Of a DNA stretch of 11,468 bases, positions 1-5,839 are shown piece after piece. How positions within the stretch are numbered: the first letter of the stretch is position 1; the number at the start of each line of letters is the position of its first letter. The notes below the pieces were generated by a model. The model was not told the origin of the DNA, ran no database searches, and saw only the letters and a list, made by a program, of their open reading frames with translations. Source of the DNA: Treponema sp. (GTDB lineage: Bacteria; Spirochaetota; Spirochaetia; Treponematales; UBA12059). The translations under genes and the position numbers were made by a program. The stretch covers positions 1-11,468 of the forward strand of contig JAAYUR010000284.1 of the NCBI GenBank assembly GCA_012517645.1, read 5' to 3'.

Positions 1-921
1 CGGCGCGCCATCATGGACCGGCTGGTGGAGGCCGCGAGGGAAGACCCGGACTTCGTGGTCCTGGATTCCGACATCGGCTACTCGACCTATTCCTACCTCT
101 TCGGGGACGCCTACCCCCACCGGTACTTCAACCTGGGCATCGCGGAGCTCGGGACCATGGCCGCCGCCGCGGGTCTGGCCGCGGACGGCCGGACCGTCTT
201 CGTGTGCGGCTCCGGGGTCTTCCTGACCATGCGGGCCCTGGAGGCTGTTCGGTCCTTCGTCTGCTACCCGGGCCTCAACGTGAAGATCCTCTCCAGCCAC
301 GCGGGGGTGACCGCCGCGATCGACGGGGTGACCCACCAGGCCACCGAGGACCTGGCCTTCATGGCCACTCTCCCGAACATGACAGTCCTGGCCCCCTGCG
401 ACAGCACGAGCGCCCGGGCCGCCTTCGACCTGGCCCGGAACACCCCGGGTCCCGTCTTCGTCCGCCTCATGCGGGATCCCCTGAGGGAGGTCTACGCCCC
501 GGAGACCTCCTTCCGGGTGGGCGGGAGCCACACCCCCCGCCGCGGGAGGGACGTGACGATAGCCTGCATGGGGGACATGGTCATCCAAGCGATCGAAGCG
601 GCGGAGCTTCTGTCCGCCGAGGGGATCTCCGCGGAGGTCCTGGACCTCTACTCCCTGAAGCCCTGGGACGAGGCGGCCCTGGCGGAATCCCTGGACCGGA
701 CGGGGGCCCTCCTGACCGTCGAAAACCATCAGAGGCGGAACGGCCTCGGGTACGAACTGGCGGCCTGGTGCATGCGGAACGGCCGGGCCGTGCCCTTCGC
801 CCAGCTGGGACTCGCGGACACCTTCGCGGAGAGCGGGGCCTACGGGAAGACCCTGGAGAAATTCGGAATGGACGCGGCCGCGGTAGCCCGGGCCGCCCGG
901 GAGCTGGTCGCCCGGAAATGA
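1..921 (+). CDS. Transketolase, C-terminal subunit (split transketolase), probably 5'-partial
   Basis: This is the pyrimidine-binding plus C-terminal half of a two-gene transketolase, a cytosolic thiamine-diphosphate enzyme moving ketol units between sugar phosphates. Numbered from the ATG at position 13, residues 40-49 hold the N-L-G-I-A-E motif whose Glu45 would activate the cofactor. H96 and the D-G-V-T-H-Q segment (104-109) match the family's active-site histidine region, and a transketolase C domain follows at about 180-295. The reading frame is open back to base 1 (R-R-A-I before the ATG). Homologues usually have such residues here, and no ribosome site precedes the ATG, so the true start probably lies upstream. 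ATG 13 (302 aa) is the fallback. The N-terminal, diphosphate-binding half is not in the window and should be the gene just upstream. Physiological substrate is unknown; in context it may be a specialised aldol-type cleavage (see findings). Confidence 0.9.
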   Translation, partial: RRAIMDRLVEAAREDPDFVVLDSDIGYSTYSYLFGDAYPHRYFNLGIAELGTMAAAAGLAADGRTVFVCGSGVFLTMRALEAVRSFVCYPGLNVKILSSHAGVTAAIDGVTHQATEDLAFMATLPNMTVLAPCDSTSARAAFDLARNTPGPVFVRLMRDPLREVYAPETSFRVGGSHTPRRGRDVTIACMGDMVIQAIEAAELLSAEGISAEVLDLYSLKPWDEAALAESLDRTGALLTVENHQRRNGLGYELAAWCMRNGRAVPFAQLGLADTFAESGAYGKTLEKFGMDAAAVARAARELVARK

Positions 922-929
922 ACGGACCC

Positions 930-950
930 CGGCCCCCCTTCGGGCGGCCG
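930..950 (+). other. GC-rich intercistronic hairpin between transketolase and isomerase genes
   Basis: Bases 930-938 can pair with 942-950 around a 3-nt loop (C-G closing pair, GGCC/GGCC, one C-C mismatch, CCC/GGG). No T-run follows, so it is not a standard terminator. It could affect mRNA processing or translation of the next gene, whose AAGGAGG ribosome site (965-971) lies 15 nt further on. In a genome this GC-rich, chance hairpins are common. Confidence 0.3.
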
Positions 951-976
951 CGCGCATCAGAGATAAGGAGGACCGC

Positions 977-1942
977 ATGAAGCTGGCCGTCATCACAGGG
1001 TTCCTTGGAAAGACCAAGGACCGGTTCCACGAATACAACGAGGCCCCGGACCTGGACTCCAAGTTCAAGCTCCTGGCCTCCATTCCCGGATACTCCGGGG
1101 TCGAGGTGGTGCATCCCTACGAGGTTCCCTCCGCCGGAGAGCTCAAGTCCCTCCTGGCCAAGCATGCGCTCTCCGTGGCGGCGATCAACGTGAACGTCAA
1201 GGCGGAGCCCGAGTTCCGCTCCGGAGGCTTGACCTCCTCGGATCCCGGGATCCGGGCCAAGGCGCTGCGCTTCCTCAAGGAGGCCAAGGACTACGCCGCC
1301 GCCGTAGGCGCGGACAAGGTCACCTGCTGTCCCCTGGGGGACGGGTACGAGTTCTCCTTCCAGTACGACTACGCCGCCTCCTGGCGGCGCCTGGTGGACG
1401 CCTTCGCGGAAGCCGCGGCCCACCGACCCGAGGTGACCCTCTTCGTTGAGTACAAACCCTCGGAAACCCGGGGCCGGTGCTTCGTCGACAGCGCGGCCAA
1501 GACCCTCTGCCTGATCCGGGACGCGGGAACCAAGGGCCTGGGGGTCACCCTGGACTTCGGGCACTCGGTCTACGGAGGGGAGAACCCCGCGGAGGCCGCC
1601 GCCCTGGTGCACGGAAGCGGGGTACCCCTGTACGTGCATATCAACGACAACGACGGCAAGTGGGACTGGGACTACTTCTGCGGCACCAAGCACTACCTGG
1701 AGTACGTGGAGTTCCTGTGGTATCTTCGGCGCGTCGGGTACGACGGGTGGTACACATCGGACACCAGCCCGACCCGCTGGGACGTGGCGGGCACCTTCGA
1801 GGCGAACGCGCGGCTCTCCCGCCGGATCGAAAAGCTCCTGGACCGCCTGGATTCCAAGGCCATCGAGGCCCGGATGGGCGGATCCGGGTACCTGGAAACC
1901 TGGAAGCTCCTGGAGACCGAGGTCTTCGGGCTCCGGGACTGA
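977..1942 (+). CDS. Xylose-isomerase-like TIM-barrel sugar isomerase/epimerase
   Basis: The 321-residue cytosolic protein has the (beta/alpha)8 fold of the xylose isomerase / AP endonuclease 2 superfamily, which interconverts aldoses and ketoses or epimerises ketoses at a divalent metal. Probable metal ligands are E158 (in F-V-E-Y-K-P-S-E), D193 with nearby H196 (T-L-D-F-G-H-S), H221 (Y-V-H-I-N-D) and D262 (Y-T-S-D-T-S-P). An Asp rather than Glu as last ligand is the arrangement of xylose and Pseudomonas-type L-rhamnose isomerases. 3-epimerases such as tagatose epimerase use Glu, so an isomerase role is favoured. AAGGAGG at 965-971, 5 nt from the ATG, fixes the start. It follows the transketolase gene by 55 nt and precedes the dehydrogenase by 81 nt, probably co-transcribed. 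It does not look like UlaE. The substrate cannot be read from sequence; D-apiose isomerase is a candidate. Confidence 0.85.
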   Translation: MKLAVITGFLGKTKDRFHEYNEAPDLDSKFKLLASIPGYSGVEVVHPYEVPSAGELKSLLAKHALSVAAINVNVKAEPEFRSGGLTSSDPGIRAKALRFLKEAKDYAAAVGADKVTCCPLGDGYEFSFQYDYAASWRRLVDAFAEAAAHRPEVTLFVEYKPSETRGRCFVDSAAKTLCLIRDAGTKGLGVTLDFGHSVYGGENPAEAAALVHGSGVPLYVHINDNDGKWDWDYFCGTKHYLEYVEFLWYLRRVGYDGWYTSDTSPTRWDVAGTFEANARLSRRIEKLLDRLDSKAIEARMGGSGYLETWKLLETEVFGLRD

Positions 1943-1965
1943 GGCGCGCCGATGGCCGCCGATTC

Positions 1966-1983
1966 CGCCCGGCCCGGCCGGCG
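1966..1983 (+). other. GC-rich inverted repeat upstream of the dehydrogenase gene
   Basis: Bases 1966-1974 can pair with 1976-1983 (CGCC-C-GGCC against GGCCGGCG, one bulged C); the innermost pairs must open to form a loop. It lies in the 81-nt gap between isomerase and dehydrogenase genes, about 30 nt before the GAGGAG ribosome site, with no T-run. It may be an mRNA stability or processing element, or chance in GC-rich spacer. Confidence 0.25.
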
Positions 1984-2011
1984 TCGGATTCGGCCCGGAT
2001 CTAAATGTTCT

Positions 2012-2017
2012 GAGGAG
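2012..2017 (+). promoter_or_regulatory. Ribosome binding site deciding the dehydrogenase start
   Basis: GAGGAG lies 6 nt before the ATG at 2024. An in-frame ATG at 1952 would add 24 low-complexity residues (rich in R, P, S and A) not found in this family, and has no ribosome site, so 2024 is chosen. Confidence 0.8.
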
Positions 2018-2023
2018 ACTAGT

Positions 2024-2998
2024 ATGGCTAAACCCAAGGTATACGTGACCCGGCGCATCCCCGACGCCGGCCTGGAGCTTCTCCGAAGGGAATGCGAGGT
2101 GGAGGTGAGCCCCTACGACCGACCCCTGACTCGGTCGGAATTTCTCGCTGCCATCAAGGGGCGGGACGGGGTGATCTGTCTCTTGACGGACAAGGTGGAC
2201 GCCGAGGCATTCGAGGCGGCGGCGGGGGTCCGGGGCTTCGCGAACTTCGCCGTGGGCTACGACAACCTGGACGTGGCCGAGGCGACCCGCCGGGGCATCC
2301 CCCTGTCCAACACCCCCGACGTCCTTACGGACGCGACCGCGGACATGGCCTGGGCCCTCCTGTTCGCGGCGGGCCGGCGGGTGGTCGAATCCGACGGGGT
2401 GAACCGCTCGGGGGCGTGGAAGGGCTGGGGGCCCATGCAGTTCATCGGCGGGGACGTGACCGGAGCGACCCTGGGCGTCGTGGGCGCAGGGAGGATCGGG
2501 GCGGCCATGGCGGCGAAGAGCGTCGGGTTCCGTATGAAGGTCCTGTACACCGACGCCCGCCGGAACGAAGCCCTGGAGAAGGCGATCGGGGCCCGCTTCG
2601 TTTCCTTCGAGGAGCTCCTGGCTGAATCCGACTTCGTGAGCGTCCACGTACCCCTGATGCCCGAGACCCGGCACCTGTTCACCTATGACACCTTCCGGAA
2701 GATGAAACGGACCTCGTACCTCATCAACACCGCCCGGGGGCCCGTGGTGGCCGAGGACGATCTGGTACGGGCGCTGAAAGAAGGCCTCATCGCGGGGGCC
2801 GGCCTGGACGTCTACGAGCGGGAACCCGCCCTGGCGGAGGGGCTGGCGGCCCTGCCGAACGTGGTCATCACCCCCCATACCGCCAGCGCGACCGTGTCCA
2901 GCCGGAACGGCATGGCCGTAAAGGCCGCGACCAACGTGATCGCCATGGTAAAGGGAGATAGGGCGCCGGACTGCCTGAATCCGGAGGTTTATAAGTAG
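2024..2998 (+). CDS. D-isomer-specific 2-hydroxyacid dehydrogenase, glyoxylate/hydroxypyruvate reductase type
   Basis: This 324-residue cytosolic enzyme should reduce a 2-oxoacid (glyoxylate, hydroxypyruvate or similar) to the D-hydroxyacid with NAD(P)H. A split catalytic domain (about 1-100 and 290-324) flanks a Rossmann domain with G-A-G-R-I-G at 154-159. The catalytic triad is complete: R238 (N-T-A-R-G-P), E267 (Y-E-R-E-P) and H285 (T-P-H-T-A-S). The block N-F-A-V-G-Y-D-N-L-D (74-83) and N-T-P-D-V-L-T-D-A-T-A-D (96-107) are typical of glyoxylate reductases. The residue after the second beta strand is Asp (D177 in L-Y-T-D-A-R) where NADP-dependent relatives have Ser-Arg, which suggests NADH. 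Last gene of the left operon, convergent with the kinase. It may handle a hydroxyacid or a two- or three-carbon by-product of the pathway; the exact substrate is unknown. Confidence 0.9.
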   Translation: MAKPKVYVTRRIPDAGLELLRRECEVEVSPYDRPLTRSEFLAAIKGRDGVICLLTDKVDAEAFEAAAGVRGFANFAVGYDNLDVAEATRRGIPLSNTPDVLTDATADMAWALLFAAGRRVVESDGVNRSGAWKGWGPMQFIGGDVTGATLGVVGAGRIGAAMAAKSVGFRMKVLYTDARRNEALEKAIGARFVSFEELLAESDFVSVHVPLMPETRHLFTYDTFRKMKRTSYLINTARGPVVAEDDLVRALKEGLIAGAGLDVYEREPALAEGLAALPNVVITPHTASATVSSRNGMAVKAATNVIAMVKGDRAPDCLNPEVYK

Positions 2999-3008
2999 AC
3001 GGTGAAAA

Positions 3009-3022
3009 GTGGTCGGTGGACG
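3009..3022 (+). repeat. Two heptamer units (GTGGTCG GTGGACG), inverted relative to the array at 3093-3127
   Basis: Two adjacent 7-bp units sit 10 bp after the dehydrogenase stop. Their reverse complement (CGTCCAC, CGACCAC) matches the units in the second array. Bases 3009-3023 and 3113-3127 are inverted repeats with 13 of 15 matches, about 90 bp apart. A further partial unit (GACGGTG, 2998-3004) begins inside the stop codon. Confidence 0.6.
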
Positions 3023-3085
3023 GAAATGGCTTCAGTCCCCGGAGGGTTTCCACGCTTCAGCGTAGGATGCCGCCGCGGGCAGGTG

Positions 3086-4657
3086 TCATTTCTGTCCACT
3101 GTCCACAGACCACCGTCCACCGTCCAATCCCTCCAGCTTCCTTCGCTCCTCCCTCAGCCTGCCGTAGACCTCCCGGCGCTCGGGATCCGGCTCGATGACT
3201 CGGTCCCCGGAGCCCGCTCCGGAGGCTGAATACGCCGAAGCCGCGTCTGGGTAGAGCCCCAGGCGGACGGCTGCGCTGATCCAGGCCCCCCGGGCCGTGG
3301 CTTCGCTCTCCGCGGCCAGGACCACGGGCCGGCCGATCAGGCTTGCCAGGATGCGATCGAATTCATGGAACCGGGTCAGGCCTCCCGCGGCCCGGATCCG
3401 ATCCTTAGGCCCGGTCCACCGTTCGATCCGGTCCAGGTTGTCCGCCATGTCTCCGGCCACTCCCTCCAGGACGGCCCGGGCCAGGTCCCCCCGGGTCGTC
3501 GCCAGACCGATGCCGTGAAAAGAGGCGCAGCCGCCGGCACCGCCGGGCTGTTCAGCCGGTCCTTCCGGATCCGCCCCGGCGGACCCGGTTCCCCCGGCCC
3601 GAACCGGACCCATCCTCTTGAAGCGCGGCATGTGGACGACCCCGTTCGCGCCGGGGGGGGAGGCCTCGACCTCGGAGTTGATGGCTCCGAAGCCGTCCAC
3701 CCCTCCGTCCGGGCCTCCGTAGAAGCGGTCCCGGAACCATCGGTAGGCCACCCCCGCCGCGGGCGAAGCCGCCTCGGCCACGAAGCGGCCGGGCAGGGCG
3801 GAGATGTTGCAGTAGAGGCGCATATCCGGATCCCGGACGGGCCGGTCCGAGAGCCCGATCACGTAGGATCCCGTGCCCGTGTTGGCCACCACGTCCCCGG
3901 CGTCCAGGAGGCCCATGCCGAGGGCCGCGCACTGCTGGTCCCCCCCGGCGGTGACCACCGGGATGCCCGCGGGCAAGCCGGAGGCGGCTGCGGCCTCGGG
4001 AGTCACCACTCCCGCGACTTCCCCGGGATCGACCAGGTCGCAGAGCACCCTACTATCGATCCCGAAGATGTCCAGAAGCACGGGGTCCCAATCTCCCGAC
4101 TCCAGGGATAGGAGGTTCGTGCGGCTCGCCAGGGACCGGTCGGTCACGAAATCGCCGGTAAGCAGGAAGACCAGGTAATCCTGTACCCCCAACATCCGGG
4201 CCGTCCGGGCCCAGACATCCGGGCGCTCCCTCCGGATCCAGGCCATCTTGACCGCCGAGAAAACCGAGGTGATCGGGAGTCCGGACCGCTCGTACACCTC
4301 CCGGGAGCGAGAAGCCAGCTCCCGGCAGATCCCGTCGGTGCGGGTGTCCTGGCACATGAGGGCCGGGTGGAGGGCCTCTCCCCGGGAGTCCACGGGGATC
4401 ACGCAGGATCGGTTCGCTGTGATCGTCACCGCCGCGGCGCGGATCCCGGAGGCGTTCCCGGCCGCCGAGACCTCGGAGAGGATCCGGAACGCGGCCTTCT
4501 CCCAGGTTGACGCTTCCTGTTCCACCCGGCCGTCCCCCAGATAGACGGGTGGGTTTTCAGCCTGCGCGAAGGCCGCCGGCCGGCCGACGCGGTCGAACAG
4601 GACCGCCCGGATACTCGTGGTCCCCCCGTCGATCGCGATAATGCCTTCGTTGCCCAT
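3086..4657 (-). CDS. FGGY-family carbohydrate kinase
   Basis: This 523-residue cytosolic kinase transfers phosphate from ATP to a sugar or polyol. The N-terminal domain opens with the phosphate-binding loop I-D-G-G-T-T-S (9-15). The presumed catalytic base is D240 in G-G-D-Q-Q-C. Further markers are N-T-G-T-G-S (259-264) and the adenine-site A-A-G-G-L-T-R (423-429). Sugar-site residues near M-C-Q-D-T-R-T (101-107) resemble glycerol/xylulose/AI-2-type kinases, but the substrate cannot be assigned. At about 351-378 a Gly/Ala/Pro-rich stretch replaces the usual compact F-x-G-E-R-x-P region, an unusual low-complexity insertion. The tail after about 510 is encoded by a heptamer repeat. The start has GGAGG 4 nt upstream (4662-4666 on the complementary strand). 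Divergent from the DeoR gene and convergent with the dehydrogenase; probably a single-gene transcript under the same regulator. Candidate roles: apulose kinase, or a kinase making the 6-phosphate used by UlaG. Confidence 0.9.
   Translation of the reverse strand: MGNEGIIAIDGGTTSIRAVLFDRVGRPAAFAQAENPPVYLGDGRVEQEASTWEKAAFRILSEVSAAGNASGIRAAAVTITANRSCVIPVDSRGEALHPALMCQDTRTDGICRELASRSREVYERSGLPITSVFSAVKMAWIRRERPDVWARTARMLGVQDYLVFLLTGDFVTDRSLASRTNLLSLESGDWDPVLLDIFGIDSRVLCDLVDPGEVAGVVTPEAAAASGLPAGIPVVTAGGDQQCAALGMGLLDAGDVVANTGTGSYVIGLSDRPVRDPDMRLYCNISALPGRFVAEAASPAAGVAYRWFRDRFYGGPDGGVDGFGAINSEVEASPPGANGVVHMPRFKRMGPVRAGGTGSAGADPEGPAEQPGGAGGCASFHGIGLATTRGDLARAVLEGVAGDMADNLDRIERWTGPKDRIRAAGGLTRFHEFDRILASLIGRPVVLAAESEATARGAWISAAVRLGLYPDAASAYSASGAGSGDRVIEPDPERREVYGRLREERRKLEGLDGGRWSVDSGQK
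3093..3127 (+). repeat. Degenerate heptanucleotide tandem repeat, five units, overlapping the kinase 3' end
   Basis: Five contiguous 7-bp units: TGTCCAC (3093), TGTCCAC (3100), AGACCAC (3107), CGTCCAC (3114), CGTCCAA (3121). The array lies inside the kinase reading frame and encodes about its last dozen residues (511-522). Short tandem heptamers of this sort occur as dispersed intergenic elements in various bacteria; here the array seems to have supplied a new C-terminal tail and stop for the gene. Confidence 0.7.
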
Positions 4658-4813
4658 GGAGCCTCCCGGGAACAGTATACGATCGTTTGGATCTGTTTTC
4701 GGAAGATAAATGAAAAACGATCAAAAATACTAGCCGATCCGCGGCTTGTATGGTACACATGGAAAAGAGATTCGGCGGAGACACCCTGCCGGCGCAGACA
4801 GGACGGAGAAAAC
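4658..4813. promoter_or_regulatory. Divergent regulatory region between kinase and deoR-type repressor
   Basis: This 156-bp gap must carry the promoters of both the kinase (-) and the repressor (+). Its middle (about 4676-4732) is clearly AT-richer than the genes. It holds a perfect 8-bp inverted repeat (4681-4688 and 4715-4722), a small palindrome ACGATCGT (4679-4686) and a third CGATC at 4735-4739. I could not identify a confident -35/-10 pair in either direction. Confidence 0.55.
4681..4722. promoter_or_regulatory. Putative repressor operator: inverted repeat GATCGTTT / AAACGATC
   Basis: The arms at 4681-4688 and 4715-4722 are perfect reverse complements, 34 bp centre to centre (about three helical turns). 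DeoR-family repressors commonly bind paired, separated sites next to their own gene. The CGATC core recurs in the operator-like repeat upstream of the transporter genes (5756-5771). Confidence 0.45.
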
Positions 4814-5590
4814 ATGGCATCCAACGCGGCGGTACACAAAAGGCGTCTGCAGATACTGGAAACGGTCCGCTCCCGCGGTATCGCGACGGTGGAGGAGCTC
4901 TCGGCATCCCTGGGGGTTTCCCAGATCACGATCCGGCGGGACCTGGATCATCTCTGCGGGGAAGGCTCCCTGATCCGCAGGCACGGAGGCGCCGTACCCG
5001 CTCAGCCGGAGGATTCCGTCCCCGAGAGGAACCTTCGGGAGAAGGACGTATTAAACATCGAGGCGAAGAACCGGATCGCCGCCGCCGCGGTCGGGCTGCT
5101 CGAGAATGACGAGATCATCTTCATGAACTCCGGATCCACCACCCTATGTTTCCTGCGGGCCCTGGCGGGCCGAAGGGTCAAGGTGATCACGAACAATGTC
5201 GCCTCCCTGAGCGTGCCCTCCTCGCCGGGGCTGGAACTCATGATCCTGGGGGGGGAATACCGGGAGCAGTCCCAGTCCCTGGTCGGTGAGTTCGCCCTGT
5301 CCGCCATCCAGAACATCTGGGCGGACCACACCTTCCTCGGCACCAACGGGCTTTCCCTGGAACGGGGGCTGACGACCAGCGTCTACCAGGAGTGCAGCGT
5401 GAACCAGGCCATGATCGACCATACCCACGGAAAGGTGGTGGTTCTGGCGGATTCCTCCAAGATGGGAAAGGTCGCGAACTTCATCTCTTCCCCCCTTTCC
5501 AACGTGGACATCGTGGTCACCGATTCGGAGTGCCCGGAACCGTTCCGAAGGGAGCTCGAGGAACGGGGCATCCAGGTGATCCTTGCCTGA
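4814..5590 (+). CDS. DeoR-family transcriptional repressor
   Basis: The 258-residue protein has an N-terminal DeoR winged helix-turn-helix (about 8-62; recognition helix around S-Q-I-T-I-R-R-D-L, 36-44, followed by the wing R-R-H-G-G-A, 55-60). The C-terminal DeoR sensor domain (about 80-238) is built on a ribose-5-phosphate-isomerase-like fold that senses sugar phosphates. Sensor motifs are N-S-G-S-T-T (105-110), T-N-N (126-128), L-G-G-E-Y-R (145-150) and D-S-S-K-M-G-K (213-219). Length is normal for the family (about 250). The start at 4814 has GGAG at 4805-4808, 5 nt away. Placed between the kinase and the importer operon, it most likely represses both until a phosphorylated intermediate accumulates. 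UlaR of the E. coli ascorbate system is in the same family, but this is not obviously an orthologue. An 8-G run (5248-5255) encodes part of the L-G-G-E motif. Confidence 0.92.
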   Translation: MASNAAVHKRRLQILETVRSRGIATVEELSASLGVSQITIRRDLDHLCGEGSLIRRHGGAVPAQPEDSVPERNLREKDVLNIEAKNRIAAAAVGLLENDEIIFMNSGSTTLCFLRALAGRRVKVITNNVASLSVPSSPGLELMILGGEYREQSQSLVGEFALSAIQNIWADHTFLGTNGLSLERGLTTSVYQECSVNQAMIDHTHGKVVVLADSSKMGKVANFISSPLSNVDIVVTDSECPEPFRRELEERGIQVILA

Positions 5591-5614
5591 AATCCGAGAT
5601 GATACTGGGGCTTT

Positions 5615-5634
5615 TTCAGAACTTCCTGAATTTT
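5615..5634 (+). terminator. Weak terminator-like hairpin after the repressor gene
   Basis: TTCAG (5615-5619) pairs with CTGAA (5626-5630) over a 6-nt loop and is followed by TTTT. An outer TGGGG (5606-5610) can also pair with CCCCA (5641-5645). The stem is only 5 bp and AT-rich, so termination here is plausible but weakly supported. Confidence 0.3.
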
Positions 5635-5723
5635 GGGAAACCCCATGTGATCATTAAAATGAGTTTATTTTAGTAAAAAGACCACAAAAAGAACATTTAA
5701 TCCGAATATTGAAAAAATAATGC

Positions 5724-5752
5724 TTGCCAAATGAGCATAACGGGTCTATCCT
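5724..5752 (+). promoter_or_regulatory. Sigma70-type promoter for the importer operon
   Basis: TTGCCA (5724-5729), a 17-bp spacer, then TATCCT (5747-5752): four of six matches in each box to TTGACA and TATAAT at ideal spacing. Upstream is AT-rich sequence with two A5 runs 11 bp apart (5675-5679 and 5686-5690) and an A6 run (5712-5717), which may act as curved DNA or an UP element. This leaves a leader of about 80 nt before the ATG at 5840. Confidence 0.55.
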
Positions 5753-5755
5753 AGG

Positions 5756-5771
5756 ATCGATCGAGATCGAT
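5756..5771. promoter_or_regulatory. Putative repressor operator overlapping the transcription start
   Basis: ATCGATC (5756-5762) and GATCGAT (5765-5771) form a perfect 7-bp inverted repeat with a 2-bp centre, 3 bp downstream of the -10 box. It therefore spans the likely transcription start, where bound repressor would block RNA polymerase. Just before it, ATCCTAGGAT (5748-5757) is a perfect 10-bp palindrome overlapping the -10 box. The likely partner is the adjacent DeoR-family protein. Confidence 0.5.
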
Positions 5772-5806
5772 TCGCGATGCTTCGACCATTTAGCCCCGGC
5801 GAATCG
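5768..5806. repeat. 8-bp inverted repeat in the importer leader
   Basis: CGATTCGC (5768-5775) and GCGAATCG (5799-5806) are perfect reverse complements, 31 bp centre to centre. It may be a second pair of operator half-sites, comparable in spacing to the repeat at 4681-4722, or a stem-loop in the leader RNA ending about 22 nt before the ribosome site (AGGAGG, 5828-5833). Confidence 0.4.
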
Positions 5807-5839
5807 TATCCGAACCACCCGTAGCCCAGGAGGCACAGA

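Noticed and set aside
977..1942. Assignment of the TIM-barrel protein as UlaE (L-xylulose-5-phosphate 3-epimerase), given ulaG nearby
   Set aside because: It is longer (321 versus about 284 residues), lacks UlaE-like sequence as I recall it, and its likely last metal ligand is Asp rather than the Glu of epimerases.
1952..2023. N-terminal extension of the dehydrogenase from ATG 1952
   Set aside because: It adds 24 low-complexity residues foreign to the family and has no ribosome site, while ATG 2024 has GAGGAG 6 nt upstream.
581..2878. A 765-codon open frame on the minus strand opposite transketolase, isomerase and dehydrogenase genes
   Set aside because: It is antisense to three clear genes, and its translation is Gly/Pro/Arg/Val-rich with no recognisable domain. 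Long shadow frames are expected in GC-rich DNA with third-position bias.
3093..3127. CRISPR-like or other long-repeat array
   Set aside because: The units are contiguous 7-mers without spacers and partly coding; this is a simple tandem repeat, not a CRISPR.
4674..4679. TATACT on the minus strand as -10 box of the kinase
   Set aside because: A start about 7 bp downstream would fall inside the kinase's own ribosome site (4662-4667), and no -35 match lies 16-18 bp upstream.
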